From the NCBI RefSeq assembly GCF_008000755.1, contig NZ_CP041690.1:2047260-2111259 (forward strand): a DNA stretch of 64,000 nt, given 5' to 3'. A program made the translations under genes and the position numbers. The notes beneath the pieces were generated by a model, which worked only from the letters and a program-made list of their open reading frames with translations, ran no database searches and was not told the DNA's origin. Shown piece after piece: positions 43,862 to 55,900 of this stretch. Position 1 is the first letter of the stretch, and each line of letters opens with the position of its first letter. The DNA comes from Youhaiella tibetensis (lineage in GTDB: Bacteria > Pseudomonadota > Alphaproteobacteria > Rhizobiales > Devosiaceae).

Positions 43862-44815
43862 TCAGGGACGTCTTTCTCCTGGAACATAGGCCTCCGCCCA
43901 GCGGAAAACCTCCGAGAAGAACCGGGAGCGTGCGGGCTCGCTGGATAGCGTCAGGTCGTGGATGCCGTTCTCGATCCGCACCAGGGTGACGATGCGGCCC
44001 AGTTTTATGGACTGGGCGGCGATGTCGGCCACGTTGAGGACGCTGTCCGTCCTGTCGATGGCGGCATGCCAGCGCCGGTTGGGGCCACTGGCAGTCGAGG
44101 TGCACACGAGCGCCGGGCAGGCGATATCCAGCCCCCGGTGGAGCTCGGCATGGCCGAGGCGGATTGCTCGAACCCACCCGGCAAGGACCGGGAAGCCGTT
44201 GAGAGGCTTGAGGTCGAGATCGTAGTCCCATTTACCCCCGGTCGAGACGTGCAGGCTCCGGCCATAATGATCGCCCAGATCGCTGACGCCCAATCGCGGC
44301 GCCATCGCGCCCACCGCATTGACGAACCACGTGCCCAGCGTCCGCTCGAAGCGCGTGCCGTTCAGATCGAACCACGGGCTGTTGAGCACGAGCGCATCGA
44401 TGGGGTTGGCCTTGCGCCGCTTGTTGGCCCAGAGGCTCGCGATGAGACCGCCCGTCGAATGCGCCATGAGGACCACGACGTCGTGGCCGAACTCGTCGCG
44501 CAGGACCGAGATGGCCGCGTCGAGGTCCCCGTCGTATTCGGCCAGGTCGAGGCAGAAGTTCGGCGTCTGGTGCGGCAGGAGGGATCGACCATACTTGCGC
44601 AGGTCGAGCGCGTAGAAGCTATATCTTCGCTGCTCCCACTCCCGGGCCAGGTGGGTCTGGAAGAAATAGTCGACAAAGCCATGCACATAGAGGACCGCCC
44701 GACGGTGGGCGGGCGGGCCGGGGCGATGAACCAGGGTCGCTACAACCGGACCTTCCGCGTCGGGAGGCAAGGGGATGACGCGCGCGTCCCAATCGGGTCC
44801 CAGGATATCGGCCAT
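43862..44815 (-). CDS. alpha/beta hydrolase, lysophospholipase-like
   Basis: A 317-residue serine hydrolase. The nucleophile is S120 in MAHSTGG, a variant of GxSxG with A at the first position. The oxyanion motif is YVHGFVDYF, and the catalytic histidine lies in NGIHDLTLS near the C-terminus. No signal peptide is seen. The ATG at 44813-44815 has GGAG six bases upstream and is preferred over a GTG at 44827. It converges on mdtP. The substrate is unknown; monoglyceride or lysophospholipid esters are typical of near relatives. Confidence 0.86.
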   Translation of the reverse strand: MADILGPDWDARVIPLPPDAEGPVVATLVHRPGPPAHRRAVLYVHGFVDYFFQTHLAREWEQRRYSFYALDLRKYGRSLLPHQTPNFCLDLAEYDGDLDAAISVLRDEFGHDVVVLMAHSTGGLIASLWANKRRKANPIDALVLNSPWFDLNGTRFERTLGTWFVNAVGAMAPRLGVSDLGDHYGRSLHVSTGGKWDYDLDLKPLNGFPVLAGWVRAIRLGHAELHRGLDIACPALVCTSTASGPNRRWHAAIDRTDSVLNVADIAAQSIKLGRIVTLVRIENGIHDLTLSSEPARSRFFSEVFRWAEAYVPGERRP

Positions 44816-44868
44816 GTCGCGCTCCACTGATCCGGCGCGGACATGATCGCTGCTGGCGCCACGAAGGT

Positions 44869-46071
44869 CTAGAGCGGGATGACTTCGACGGTGGCGCCGG
44901 CCGGCTGCCCCGGATCGTTCTCCGGCTGAACGATCAGCGCTTGCGCCCGCGCCAGGGACGAGGTGTGACCGCTGTCGGTCTCCGAGATCGGGCGGACCTG
45001 CGTCACCCCCGTCCCCGACGTTTCGATGGTGGCACGCTGGAAGTGCCGGCGGGCCGTATTGGCGGGCAGGGGTTCGGCGAGGGGCAGCAAGAGGCGTGCC
45101 CCGAGCGGATTGGCATCGCCCAGCCAGCGCCGGAGTGCCGGTAGGAGGAAGACGGTCGCCGTCACCATGGCCGACACCGGGTTGCCGGGCAAACCGAAGA
45201 CGAGCGTGCTGCCCCGGGTGCCGAACATGAGCGGCTTGCCGGGGCGCATGTTGATGCGCCAGAAGTCGATCTCGACCCCGAGGTCCTTGAGCACGTCCTG
45301 AACGATGTCGTGATCGCCTACGCTGGCGCCGCCTGTCGCGACCACGATATCGGCAGCGAGGGCCTGCTCGAGGCTGGTGGCAAGAACCGAGGCATCGTCA
45401 CGCGCTATCCCGAGGTCGCGAACCTGGCTGGCGAATGGGGCCAGCAAGGGAATAAGGCCGAATGAATTGGAGGCGACGATCTGGTCCGGGGCGAGCGCGG
45501 CGCCGGGCAGGACGAGCTCGTCCCCGGTCGCGAGAACGGAAATCGCCGGACGCCTGGCGACGGTCAGCGTTGGGGCGTTGGCGGCCGCGGCGAGTGCCAG
45601 CGAATAGGGAGTCAGCCTCGTGCCGATCGCGAGCAGTTCGGCGCCGGAACGGAAGTCGTTGCCGGTCGGACGGATCGAGCGCCCCGCCGTCGGGCGTTCG
45701 GAGAACTTGACCGCGCCGTCCGATGCCGTCGCCAGTTCCTGCATGATCACGCAGTCGGCTCCTCGCGGAACCGGAGCGCCGGTAAAGATGCGGACGGCCT
45801 GGCCGGGTTGCAGCGTGCCGGCGAACCCGTGTCCGGCCTGGGAAACGCCAACCAATTGCACCGAACGCGTCGCGTCCTCGGCGAAATCGGCGGCGCGAAC
45901 GGCATAGCCGTCCATGGCGCTGGCGTTGAAAGGGGGCTGACTATGGGCCGCCAGGAGCGGAGCCACGAGCGTGCGTCCGTTGGCTTCTGCCAACGGCACC
46001 GTTTCCGGGGTGGGTGCAGGTATGCGCGAAAAGATCTGTTCGAGCGCCTGCTCGACGGGAAGCAGGCTCAT
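44869..46071 (-). CDS. moeA: molybdopterin molybdotransferase
   Basis: A 400-residue enzyme that inserts molybdate into adenylated molybdopterin. Family blocks are [16 protein letters not shown], the [15 protein letters not shown] stretch, [12 protein letters not shown] and [13 protein letters not shown]. The ATG overlaps the moaC stop (ATGA). It is the last gene of the trpDC-moaC-moeA run. Confidence 0.96.
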   Translation of the reverse strand: MSLLPVEQALEQIFSRIPAPTPETVPLAEANGRTLVAPLLAAHSQPPFNASAMDGYAVRAADFAEDATRSVQLVGVSQAGHGFAGTLQPGQAVRIFTGAPVPRGADCVIMQELATASDGAVKFSERPTAGRSIRPTGNDFRSGAELLAIGTRLTPYSLALAAAANAPTLTVARRPAISVLATGDELVLPGAALAPDQIVASNSFGLIPLLAPFASQVRDLGIARDDASVLATSLEQALAADIVVATGGASVGDHDIVQDVLKDLGVEIDFWRINMRPGKPLMFGTRGSTLVFGLPGNPVSAMVTATVFLLPALRRWLGDANPLGARLLLPLAEPLPANTARRHFQRATIETSGTGVTQVRPISETDSGHTSSLARAQALIVQPENDPGQPAGATVEVIPL

Positions 46072-46544
46072 CTCTCGCGCCGATAATCGCCGGACTTGCC
46101 GCCGCTCTTCTCGACCAGTTGCACGCCGGTGATGGTCATGCCGCGGTCGAGCGCCTTGGCCATGTCATAAAGGGTAAGCGCGGCGACCGAAGCGGCAGTG
46201 AGCGCCTCCATTTCGACCCCGGTCTGCCCAGTGGTCTCGGCGGTGGCGGTGATCGCCAGGGCTACGCCTTCTCCCACGATCTCGACCTCGACCTTGGTGA
46301 GGGCGATCGGGTGGCAGAGCGGGATCAGCTCGGACGTCTTCTTGGCCGCCATGATGCCCGCGATGCGCGCCACGGCCAGGGCATCGCCCTTCTTGAGCGC
46401 GCCACCCAAGATGGCTTCAACCGTTTCCGGCTGTGCCTCTAGGACAGCGCGTGCAACCGCGCGGCGGCGGGTCGAGTCCTTGCCACCGACGTCGACCATG
46501 TGGGCCTCGCCGTTTTCGTTGAGATGCGTAAGGCTGGAGGACAT
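46068..46544 (-). CDS. moaC: cyclic pyranopterin monophosphate synthase
   Basis: A 158-residue enzyme acting with MoaA to form cyclic pyranopterin monophosphate. Signatures are the [19 protein letters not shown]-terminus, [13 protein letters not shown] and [23 protein letters not shown]. It lies one base after trpC and overlaps moeA. moaA is not in the window. Confidence 0.97.
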   Translation of the reverse strand: MSSSLTHLNENGEAHMVDVGGKDSTRRRAVARAVLEAQPETVEAILGGALKKGDALAVARIAGIMAAKKTSELIPLCHPIALTKVEVEIVGEGVALAITATAETTGQTGVEMEALTAASVAALTLYDMAKALDRGMTITGVQLVEKSGGKSGDYRRER

Positions 46545-46545
46545 G

Positions 46546-47349
46546 TCAGGCGACCTCCGCGCCCTCTAGCAACATACGCGTTGCCGCCACTACGTCTGTC
46601 TGCCGCATAAGGCTTTCGCCCACGAGGAAGGTGGTGATGCCGGCGTCGCGGAGTTCCTCGACATGGGCGTGATCGACGATGCCGCTCTCCGAGACCAGGA
46701 GCTTGCCGGCGGGAACGCCGACTGCCAGGTTCATCGAGGTCTGCAGGGTCGTCTCGAAGGTCCGCAGGTTGCGGTTGTTGATGCCGATCATTTCGGCATC
46801 GAGGGTCAGGGCCCGGTCGAGCTCGACCTGGTCGTGCACCTCAACCAGCGCATCCATACCCCATTCCTTGGCGGCATCGAGCAGATAGCGCGCCGTGTCG
46901 TCCCCGACGGCGGCCATGATCACGAGGATGCAGTCTGCGCCCATCGCCCGGGCCTCGGCTACCTGGTAGGTCTCGAACAGGAAGTCCTTGCGGAGCACGG
47001 GCAGCGTAACCGCCGCCCGTGCTTCGATGAGGTAATTCGCCGATCCCTGGAACGAGGGGCGGTCGGTCAGAACGGACAGGCAGGTGGCGCCGCCCTGCTG
47101 GTAGGCGCGCGCGATCTCGGCCGGGTTGAAATCGGGCCGGATGAGCCCCTTGGAGGGGCTCGCCTTCTTGACCTCGGCAATCAGCCCGAACTCGCCTGCG
47201 GCACGCTTGGCCTTGAGAGCCTTGAGGAACCCGCGGGGCGCGGGTTGGTCATGGGCCATGGCGACCACTTCGTTCCATGGGCGCATGGCCTTGGCGGCGG
47301 CGATTTCTTCGCGCTTATAGGCTTCGATCTGCTGAAGGATATCGGTCAT
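46546..47349 (-). CDS. trpC: indole-3-glycerol phosphate synthase
   Basis: A 267-residue TIM-barrel enzyme of tryptophan synthesis. Signatures are [27 protein letters not shown] and [13 protein letters not shown]. It is monofunctional, not fused to TrpF. The start overlaps the trpD stop by one base (TGATG). Confidence 0.97.
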   Translation of the reverse strand: MTDILQQIEAYKREEIAAAKAMRPWNEVVAMAHDQPAPRGFLKALKAKRAAGEFGLIAEVKKASPSKGLIRPDFNPAEIARAYQQGGATCLSVLTDRPSFQGSANYLIEARAAVTLPVLRKDFLFETYQVAEARAMGADCILVIMAAVGDDTARYLLDAAKEWGMDALVEVHDQVELDRALTLDAEMIGINNRNLRTFETTLQTSMNLAVGVPAGKLLVSESGIVDHAHVEELRDAGITTFLVGESLMRQTDVVAATRMLLEGAEVA

Positions 47350-48365
47350 CAGGCTTGTCCGTTTGAGACGGCGATGAGTTTATCAAGCGTGGCCTTGGCC
47401 GCGCCCGTGTCGATCTGGTGGGCGGCCAGCGCAATGCCGTCCCGTAGGTCCTCGACCCTGTCGGCGACCAGCAATGCGGCACCCGAGTTGAAGAGCACGA
47501 TATCGCGATAGGGGCCCTGCGCGCCTTCGAGCAGCGCGCGGAGCGCCTCGGCATTCTCCTGCGGATCGCCGCCCTTGAGTTCGGCGAGCGTGGCGGTGCG
47601 TAAGCCCACATCCTCGGGCGAAATCATGAAAGTCGTCAGGCTGCCGCCCGCAATCTGCGCCACATGGGTAGGGCCGGTGATGGTGATTTCGTCCAGTCCG
47701 TCGCTGCCATGCACGACCCAGGCCTTGATGGCCCGGTTGGCCAGGAGCGCGGCGGCAACCGGTTCGACCCATTCCTCGGCGAAAACGCCGAGCAGATAGC
47801 GGCGGACGCCTGCCGGATTGGACTGGGGACCCAGGAGGTTGAACATCGTGCGCGTGCCCAACTCGACCCGGGTAGGCCCGACATGCTTCATGGCCGGATG
47901 ATGCGCCGGCGCGAACATGAAGCCGAGACCGGTTTCGCGGATGTTGCGCGCGATCTCTTCGGGCGTGGAGTCGATCTTGACCCCCAACGCCTGGATGGCC
48001 TCGGCGGAACCGGACTTCGAGGAAAGCGCCCGGTTGCCGTGCTTGGCTACCGGTACGCCCGCCGATGCCACCACGAAAGCGCTGGCGGTCGAGATGTTGA
48101 GCGTGCCGGCGCCATCGCCGCCTGTACCCACGATGTCGATGGCGCCCTCGGGCGCCTCGACCGGTATCATCCTTTCGCGCATGATCGAGACTGCGGCCGC
48201 GATCTCGACCACGGTCTCGCCCTTGACGCGCATCCCCATCAGGAAGGCCCCGAGCTGGGAAGGCGTAGCCTCCCCGGACATGATGGAATTCATCAGTCCG
48301 CGCATTTCCTCTCCCGAAAGGTCACGGCCTGTTGCGATCTTGTTCAGTGCTGCCTTGATTTCCAC
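47349..48365 (-). CDS. trpD: anthranilate phosphoribosyltransferase
   Basis: A 338-residue enzyme joining anthranilate to PRPP. Signatures are [32 protein letters not shown] and [18 protein letters not shown]. The chosen start is GTG at 48363-48365, because AAAGGGGGATC lies just before it and the length then matches the family. A GTG at 48390-48392 that overlaps the trpG stop would add nine residues and is the alternative. Confidence 0.95.
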   Translation of the reverse strand: MEIKAALNKIATGRDLSGEEMRGLMNSIMSGEATPSQLGAFLMGMRVKGETVVEIAAAVSIMRERMIPVEAPEGAIDIVGTGGDGAGTLNISTASAFVVASAGVPVAKHGNRALSSKSGSAEAIQALGVKIDSTPEEIARNIRETGLGFMFAPAHHPAMKHVGPTRVELGTRTMFNLLGPQSNPAGVRRYLLGVFAEEWVEPVAAALLANRAIKAWVVHGSDGLDEITITGPTHVAQIAGGSLTTFMISPEDVGLRTATLAELKGGDPQENAEALRALLEGAQGPYRDIVLFNSGAALLVADRVEDLRDGIALAAHQIDTGAAKATLDKLIAVSNGQA

Positions 48366-48388
48366 GACGGATCCCCCTTTTTCGCCGG

Positions 48389-48985
48389 TCACGCTGCGCT
48401 GGCGACATTGAAGTCGCGCGCAATGTTTAGGAAGTTCTGCAGCAGCGCATGACCGTTCTCGGAGGCGATGCTCTCGGGGTGGAACTGGACGCCGTGTATG
48501 GGCTTGGTGCGGTGCTGCAGCCCCATGATGAGTCCGTCATCCGTGCGCGCGGTGACCTCGAGTACGCCCGGGAGCGTCTCCGGCTTGACGATCAGGGAGT
48601 GGTAGCGGGTGGCTTCGAAGCCAGAGTTGAGGCCTCGGAAGATACCCTTGCCTTCGTGCGAGATCGGGCTGGTCTTGCCGTGCATCAGGTGCGGCGCGCG
48701 AATGACGTCGCCCCCCATGGCCTGGCCGATGGCCTGATGGCCCAGGCACACGCCCAGCATGGGGATGGTGCCGCCGAAGCGGTCGATGACCGAAAGACAG
48801 ATGCCGGCGTCGTCGGGCGTGCCAGGGCCGGGTGACAGCACGATTGCCTCGGGCGCGAGCGCCGCGATCTCTTCGAGCGTGATCTTGTCGTTCCGGCGCA
48901 CCGTGGAATCGGCGCCCAGATCGCCCAGGAACTGGACGAGGTTGTAGGTGAAGCTGTCGTAGTTATCGATAACGAGGAGTTCCAT
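48389..48985 (-). CDS. trpG: anthranilate synthase component II (glutamine amidotransferase)
   Basis: A 198-residue class I amidotransferase. The nucleophile is the cysteine in [13 protein letters not shown], and the His-Glu pair is in [21 protein letters not shown] completes the site. It may also serve aminodeoxychorismate synthase. It lies upstream of trpD and about 154 bases downstream of trpE; the two are separate rather than fused. Confidence 0.97.
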   Translation of the reverse strand: MELLVIDNYDSFTYNLVQFLGDLGADSTVRRNDKITLEEIAALAPEAIVLSPGPGTPDDAGICLSVIDRFGGTIPMLGVCLGHQAIGQAMGGDVIRAPHLMHGKTSPISHEGKGIFRGLNSGFEATRYHSLIVKPETLPGVLEVTARTDDGLIMGLQHRTKPIHGVQFHPESIASENGHALLQNFLNIARDFNVASAA

Positions 48986-49090
48986 GGCTTTTCTCCTGTC
49001 CGGACTTTAGCGCGCGATAGGCACAAGGGCCATGCAGCACCTGCCCGGAGGTGATTTCGGGTTCAGAGCGACGTCGAAATATCCATGAAG

Positions 49091-49106
49091 GCCCGCCATC
49101 GCGGGC
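49091..49106. other. short hairpin between trpE and trpG
   Basis: Arms GCCCGC/GCGGGC around CATC, in the 154-base gap between trpE and trpG. It may affect the level of downstream genes, but there is no T-run and no Trp-rich leader peptide. Confidence 0.35.
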
Positions 49107-49139
49107 AGGGGTGAGGAATGAGGTGGGCGCGTGCGTTCC

Positions 49140-50648
49140 TCACTGCCCGATCCTCGCTTCGCCCGCATAGCGTAGCGCCTCTTCGGCGGCGAAGAACAGG
49201 GCGCGGGCCTTGTTTTCGCATTCGAGCTGCTCGAGCTCCGGCTTGCTGTCGGCAACGATCCCGGCGCCCGCCTGAACATAGAGCTTGCCGTTGGTCAGGA
49301 TCGCCGTGCGCAGGACGATGCAGGTGTCCATGTTGCCGTCGGCGCCGAAATAGCCGACGCAGCCGCCATAGATACCACGGCGCTCCTTTTCGAGCTCATC
49401 GATGATCTCCATGGCGCGCACCTTGGGCGCTCCCGAGACCGTGCCCGCCGGGAAGCCGGCCGAAAGCGCGTCGATGAAATCGTATTTGGGATCGAGCACT
49501 CCCACGACGTTCGAAACGATGTGCATGACGTGCGAGTAGTACTCGAGGAAGAACTTGTCGGTGACCTTGACCGAGCCAATCTGGGAAACGCGGCCGACGT
49601 CGTTCCGGCCCAGGTCGAGCAGCATCAGGTGCTCTGCCAGTTCCTTGGGGTCGCTGAGCAGTTCGTCGGCCAGTTCCTTGTCGCGCGTGGGCGTCGCTCC
49701 GCGCTTGCGCGTGCCGGCGATCGGGCGGATGGTGACTTCGCCCTTGTCCACCTTGACCAGTATTTCCGGGCTCGATCCGGCGACCGAGAAGCCGTCGAAA
49801 TCGAGGAAATACATGTAGGGGGAGGGATTGGTGCGGCGCAGGGCGCGGTAGAGCGCAGTCGCCGGCAGTGTGAAGTCGGCCTCGAAGCGCTGCGAGATCA
49901 CGACCTGGAAGATGTCGCCGGCCCGGATGTACTCCTTGGCCGTCTCGACCATCGCGAAATACTCGTCGCGGCTCGTGTTGCTCGTGACCTCGATGCTCTC
50001 GACCTCAGGCAGGTCGCCGACCACCGGCAGCGCGCGAGAGAGGCGCTGCGTGGCGTCGTCAATGCGCAGGTTGGCCGATTCGAACGCCTGTCGCGCCGAT
50101 ACCGAGGCGCGAGGGTAGACCGGGGCGGTGAGGTAGAGCTCATCCTTGAGGGTATCGAAGATGGCCAGGACCGAGGGACGCATCAGGATGGCGTCGGGCA
50201 GGCCCATCGTATCCGGATTGTTGTCGGGCAGCACTTCCATCTGCCGGACCATGTCGTAGCCCATGTATCCATGGATGCCGGCGGCCGTATTGGACAGGCC
50301 CTCGGGCACGTCGATCTGGGATTCGCGGACCAACTCGCGCAGCACGTCGAGCGGCGGCTTGTCGACCGGGACGAAATTGTCCGGGTTGTGGCCGGCATCT
50401 CGGTTGAGCAGGGCCTTGCCCTTCTCCACCTTGAGGATCAGGTCGGGCTGCAGCCCGATGATCGAATACCGCCCCTTGGTCGAACCGTCCTGAACGGATT
50501 CGAGCAGGAACGTATTGCGACGTCCGTCGGCCAGCTTGAGATAGGTGCCGATCGGCGTCTCGAGATCGGCGACGACCCGCCGGAACACGATCTGGGCGAA
50601 GCCCTCGTCGTACCGGCTCGCAAAGCGCTGATAGAAGTCGTCGCCCAT
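49140..50648 (-). CDS. trpE: anthranilate synthase component I
   Basis: A 502-residue chorismate-utilising enzyme. The feedback-site serine region FLLESVQDGSTKGRYSIIG is intact. The catalytic block includes RPIAGTRKRG, DLGRNDVGRVS and FPAGTVSGAPKVRAMEII. It begins one base after the upstream ppiD-like gene. It therefore has no leader of its own, and a classic trp attenuator is not present at this site. Confidence 0.97.
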   Translation of the reverse strand: MGDDFYQRFASRYDEGFAQIVFRRVVADLETPIGTYLKLADGRRNTFLLESVQDGSTKGRYSIIGLQPDLILKVEKGKALLNRDAGHNPDNFVPVDKPPLDVLRELVRESQIDVPEGLSNTAAGIHGYMGYDMVRQMEVLPDNNPDTMGLPDAILMRPSVLAIFDTLKDELYLTAPVYPRASVSARQAFESANLRIDDATQRLSRALPVVGDLPEVESIEVTSNTSRDEYFAMVETAKEYIRAGDIFQVVISQRFEADFTLPATALYRALRRTNPSPYMYFLDFDGFSVAGSSPEILVKVDKGEVTIRPIAGTRKRGATPTRDKELADELLSDPKELAEHLMLLDLGRNDVGRVSQIGSVKVTDKFFLEYYSHVMHIVSNVVGVLDPKYDFIDALSAGFPAGTVSGAPKVRAMEIIDELEKERRGIYGGCVGYFGADGNMDTCIVLRTAILTNGKLYVQAGAGIVADSKPELEQLECENKARALFFAAEEALRYAGEARIGQ

Positions 50649-50649
50649 C

Positions 50650-52530
50650 TTACTGCGTTACGCTCGTGCTCAGGAGCTGGTTGAGGGCTGCCTGGTTGAT
50701 ATGCACGCCGGCCTGGTCGCGCACGCCGCTGACGAACTCGCCGTAAAGGGCGTTGCGCGCGGCGTCCTCGACGGCGGTCTTGATGCGCGGGTCGAGGTCG
50801 CCCGAAGCCGGAGTGACCTCGGAAACCTTGAATACCACATAGTCGCCATCGGCATTCTTGACGGTCCCGTGATGATCCGGACCACCATCGAAGATGGCGT
50901 TGGCGACCTGCGCGTTGAACACCGGCGTGCCGTCGCCCTGCCGGTCGAGCGGAGCGGAGACTTCGGGGAACTGGTTGAGCGAGGCAGCGATATCGGCGAT
51001 CGACGTGCCGGCGTCGAGCTGGGCCAGGATCTTGACGGATTCGTCAGCGAGAGCCTGCTCGGTCTTCTCGTTGGTCCAGGCCTCGGCCACGGCATCGTGA
51101 ACCTCGGCCAGCGTCTGGTCGCGCGCCGGTTCGATCTTGCTCAGGTCGAACCAGGCATTGCGGTTGGCAGCCAGCGAGATGGACGGGGTGAGCTTGTTGG
51201 CCTCGGCGGCAAAGATGGTCTGGCCGATCTTGGCGGCATCACCCTCGAGAAGGCCCGAAACCGTCGAAAGCTGGGGAGCGCCGGGCGTGAGGTCGAGATG
51301 GACCAGCGGCAGCTTGAAGCGCTCGGCAATCTGGGTGAGCGGCTGGAGCGTGGCGCGCAACTCCTCGACCTGGTCGAGCACATCGCCATATTCGGCCTTG
51401 GCCTGGCTCAACGCTAGGTTCTTGGCCACCTGGTCCTTGGCTTCGGCGAGCGAGAGCGTACCGCCCGCGACAATGTCGCTGACCGAGATCGCGCGCTGCT
51501 GGCCCTGGATGCCCGGTATCAGCACGAAGTCGCCCGCCTTGGCGAGCCCGAAGGCGGCTTCGGCTAGGGCAGGGTCGGTGACCTGCGGCTTGGACAGGGT
51601 GCCGATGACCGTGGGGGTGATCTGCGTTTCCTTGAGGATGTCCTCAAAGCTCTTACCCGCCGCCTTGCCGTCGGTGAAGGCCTTGACTGCCGCGTCGTCG
51701 GGCAGCACGGCCTGCACGATCGTGCGCTGCTCGGCCTTGGTCAGGCTATCCTTGGTGCGCTCGTATTCGGCCGCGATTTCCTCGTCGGTCGGCGTCTTGG
51801 TAGCAGCGAGCGTCTCGGGCGACAGCACCAGGAGATCGACGGTGCGCGTCTCCTTGGTCCGGAACTCGGACTGGTGGTCCTTGAGATACGCGGTCAGGTC
51901 GTCCTCGGTCGGCTCGGCAACCGGGGGAAGGGAGGTCGAGTTCAGCACGAAATAGTCGACCGTGCGCTTGTCGCCCATGTAGTGGTTGATGATCGAAAGG
52001 GCGGCGTCGGGAACCTCGGTGTCGCCGAACAGGCCCGTGGCCAGCTGCTGGCGGCGCGCCACCTTGCTCTGCATGGCCAGGTACTCGCTCTCGGTAAAGC
52101 CGTTCTGGGCCAGAACCTGCACGAACATCTGGCGGTTGAAGCCGCCGAGCGTGCCGCCGAAGCTCGGGTCGTTGCGGACGAGTTCGGCGAGTTTGTCTTC
52201 GGAAACGCCAAGGCCGAACTGGTTGGCCAACTGGTTGACGGCGGCATCGGACGAGAGGCGCGAGAGCGTCATGCCGGGCACGCCGAGCTGGTTGGCCTGA
52301 TCGGGCGTCGGCACCTGACCGATCTGCTGCGCGACCATCTGGAGCTGCTGCTGGTAGGCGCGCTGGAAGTCGCGGGTCGAGATGTCCTCATCACCCACGC
52401 GGGCGACGGTGGTCGAGCCCAGGTTGGTGATGACGTTGCTGATGCCGAAGGCGGCGAAACTCACAATCAGAACGGCAAAGAAGACCTTGGCGATGAAGGT
52501 CTTGGAGAAGCTACGCAAACTGTCGAGCAT
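50650..52530 (-). CDS. PpiD/SurA-like periplasmic folding factor (peptidyl-prolyl isomerase)
   Basis: About 626 residues, anchored by one N-terminal membrane helix (KVFFAVLIVSFAAFGISNVI, residues about 14-33). A SurA_N-type helical domain (about 35-200) is followed by a parvulin-type PPIase region (about 240-370) and a second half of uncertain class. This matches PpiD-like proteins that help newly exported proteins fold. The ATG at 52528-52530 is the common start; the open frame to 52641 adds unrelated residues. The gene precedes trpE by one base. Confidence 0.88.
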   Translation of the reverse strand: MLDSLRSFSKTFIAKVFFAVLIVSFAAFGISNVITNLGSTTVARVGDEDISTRDFQRAYQQQLQMVAQQIGQVPTPDQANQLGVPGMTLSRLSSDAAVNQLANQFGLGVSEDKLAELVRNDPSFGGTLGGFNRQMFVQVLAQNGFTESEYLAMQSKVARRQQLATGLFGDTEVPDAALSIINHYMGDKRTVDYFVLNSTSLPPVAEPTEDDLTAYLKDHQSEFRTKETRTVDLLVLSPETLAATKTPTDEEIAAEYERTKDSLTKAEQRTIVQAVLPDDAAVKAFTDGKAAGKSFEDILKETQITPTVIGTLSKPQVTDPALAEAAFGLAKAGDFVLIPGIQGQQRAISVSDIVAGGTLSLAEAKDQVAKNLALSQAKAEYGDVLDQVEELRATLQPLTQIAERFKLPLVHLDLTPGAPQLSTVSGLLEGDAAKIGQTIFAAEANKLTPSISLAANRNAWFDLSKIEPARDQTLAEVHDAVAEAWTNEKTEQALADESVKILAQLDAGTSIADIAASLNQFPEVSAPLDRQGDGTPVFNAQVANAIFDGGPDHHGTVKNADGDYVVFKVSEVTPASGDLDPRIKTAVEDAARNALYGEFVSGVRDQAGVHINQAALNQLLSTSVTQ

Positions 52531-52677
52531 GTGGTGTCGTTCCGGATCGAAGTTCTTTATTGCCAGTTCAGGGCTGGCCTTGGCTTTGGGCGGCGGATAA
52601 TAGACAGGCAAAACCCGCAGCCGCAAGGCGGGGTAAGACAATAAGACGTAAGGCGCAAGAGGCGAGGAGCAAAGCGC

Positions 52678-53433
52678 ATGGCGAGCGACATCACCCCCCT
52701 GATCGCGGGCAACTGGAAAATGAACGGTTTGCAGGCGCAGATGAACGAGTTTCAGGCGCTTGGGGATAAGCTCGCAACGCTCGAGAACCGCAACGCCCTC
52801 GTCGCCATCTGCCCGCCCGCAACGCTACTCGCCGCCATGAGCGAGAAGGGCGCGGTGAGCGGCATCGCCACCGGCGGCCAGGACTGCCATGCTTCGCCCA
52901 ACGGCGCCCACACCGGCGACATCAGCGCGCTGATGCTCAAGGATGCCGGCGCGGCCTATGTCATCGTGGGACACAGCGAGCGGCGCGCCGACCATGCGGA
53001 GACAGACGCGCAGGTGCGCGCCAAGGCCCAGGCGGGGATTGCTGCGGGGCTCGTGCCGATCATCTGCGTCGGAGAGACCCGCGCCGAACGCGAAGCGGGC
53101 AAGGCCGATGCCATCGTGGCGGGGCAGTTGGAGGGCTCGGTGCCCGACATGGCTTCCGAAGCCGAGATCGTGATCGCCTACGAGCCCGTCTGGGCCATCG
53201 GCACCGGTCTCACCCCGACCAATGCCGATATCGCCCAGATGCATGCCGGCATCCGCCGCCTGCTGGTCGAGCGGTTCGGGGCGCGGGGGCAGACGATCAG
53301 GATTCTCTATGGCGGCTCGCTCAAGCCGGCCAATGCCAAGGAGATTCTCGCAGTGGAAAACGTCAATGGCGGCCTCGTCGGTGGCGCTTCCCTCTTGGCG
53401 AATGACTTCTTCGCCATTATCTCAGCGGCATAA
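52678..53433 (+). CDS. tpiA: triosephosphate isomerase
   Basis: A 251-residue glycolytic TIM-barrel enzyme. The active site is N12 and K14 (GNWKMNG), H99 (VGHSERR) and E169 (AYEPVWAIGTG); the phosphate loop GGSLKPAN is also present. GAGGAG precedes the ATG. It is divergent from the ppiD-trp unit and followed by secG. Confidence 0.98.
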   Translation: MASDITPLIAGNWKMNGLQAQMNEFQALGDKLATLENRNALVAICPPATLLAAMSEKGAVSGIATGGQDCHASPNGAHTGDISALMLKDAGAAYVIVGHSERRADHAETDAQVRAKAQAGIAAGLVPIICVGETRAEREAGKADAIVAGQLEGSVPDMASEAEIVIAYEPVWAIGTGLTPTNADIAQMHAGIRRLLVERFGARGQTIRILYGGSLKPANAKEILAVENVNGGLVGGASLLANDFFAIISAA

Positions 53434-53536
53434 CGTTCCGAGCGAGCGTGAAAAACACGTGCGTTCCGTCTGGTATTTGCCGGACGGTCCGTGTATGACC
53501 GCGCATCTTTTGCAAAAGTTTCGAGACTGACTCCTC

Positions 53537-54133
53537 ATGGCCACTGTCCTGATTGTTGCCTATTTGCTGATCGTGATCGCGCTGATCGCAGTGATCCTGC
53601 TGCAGCGCTCCGAAGGCGGCGCACTCGGGATTGGCGGCGGCTCGAACCAGTTCATGACCGCGCGCGGCTCGGCAAACCTTCTCACCCGCACCACCGCGAT
53701 CCTGGCGACCCTTTTCTTCGCCATGGCCATCGGCCTGACGATCCTGGCCGAACTCGATCGCGGTTCGCAGAGCATTCTCGACCGGGCCCAGCAGACCACG
53801 GACGGCAACACCAGCCAGCCGACCAGCGTGCTCGACGCGCTCAACCAGCTTCAGGGCGATACCTCGGGCACCCCGGCCGCGCCGGCGACGACGACGCCTG
53901 CCGCTCCGGCCTCGACCGATACGCCCGACCTGGCCGTGCCGGCTGCGCCTGCCGCCGACGCCACGACCACCCCGGCTGCGCCGGCTGACACCACGACCCC
54001 GGCTGCGCCCGAAACGACGGCGCCGGCGACCACGACCGAGACGACCACCCCCGCCGCTTCGAGCGACGCGGCTCCGGCGGCGACCCCGGCGGAACCCGCC
54101 AGCACCGGCGGCGGCCAGACGACAACGAACTAA
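53537..54133 (+). CDS. secG: preprotein translocase subunit SecG with long low-complexity tail
   Basis: A 198-residue protein. The first 75 residues are SecG: a membrane helix (residues about 3-23), the conserved QRSEGGALGIGG loop and a second helix (about 53-75). The rest is an A/P/T-rich tail (repeats of TTPAAP type, residues about 110-198). SecG in E. coli is about 110 residues. The tail's side of the membrane and function are unknown. A terminator follows. Confidence 0.94.
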   Translation: MATVLIVAYLLIVIALIAVILLQRSEGGALGIGGGSNQFMTARGSANLLTRTTAILATLFFAMAIGLTILAELDRGSQSILDRAQQTTDGNTSQPTSVLDALNQLQGDTSGTPAAPATTTPAAPASTDTPDLAVPAAPAADATTTPAAPADTTTPAAPETTAPATTTETTTPAASSDAAPAATPAEPASTGGGQTTTN

Positions 54134-54157
54134 ACCGCCGAAATGGCGTGACGGAAA

Positions 54158-54188
54158 AAGGGGATGGAGACATCCCCTTCTTCTTTTT
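54158..54188 (+). terminator. rho-independent terminator after secG
   Basis: A 9-bp perfect stem AAGGGGATG/CATCCCCTT with loop GAGA, followed by CTTCTTTTT. Confidence 0.9.
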
Positions 54189-54251
54189 GTGTGGGCTCCG
54201 AAAGTCGCAGCTTAGGGGCTCTTCGAATCGATGCGAAAAAGTGTAAGGTGA

Positions 54252-55886
<1,635 letters not shown>

Positions 55887-55900
55887 GGAGCAGGGCTTCC

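Noticed and set aside
49007-49279. Small gene in the trpE-trpG gap
   Set aside because: The frame overlaps trpE on the same strand in another phase and has no start signal; composition looks random.
49140-52530. trp attenuator with a tryptophan-rich leader peptide
   Set aside because: trpE starts one base after the ppiD-like gene, leaving no leader, and no run of Trp codons was seen before trpE or trpG.
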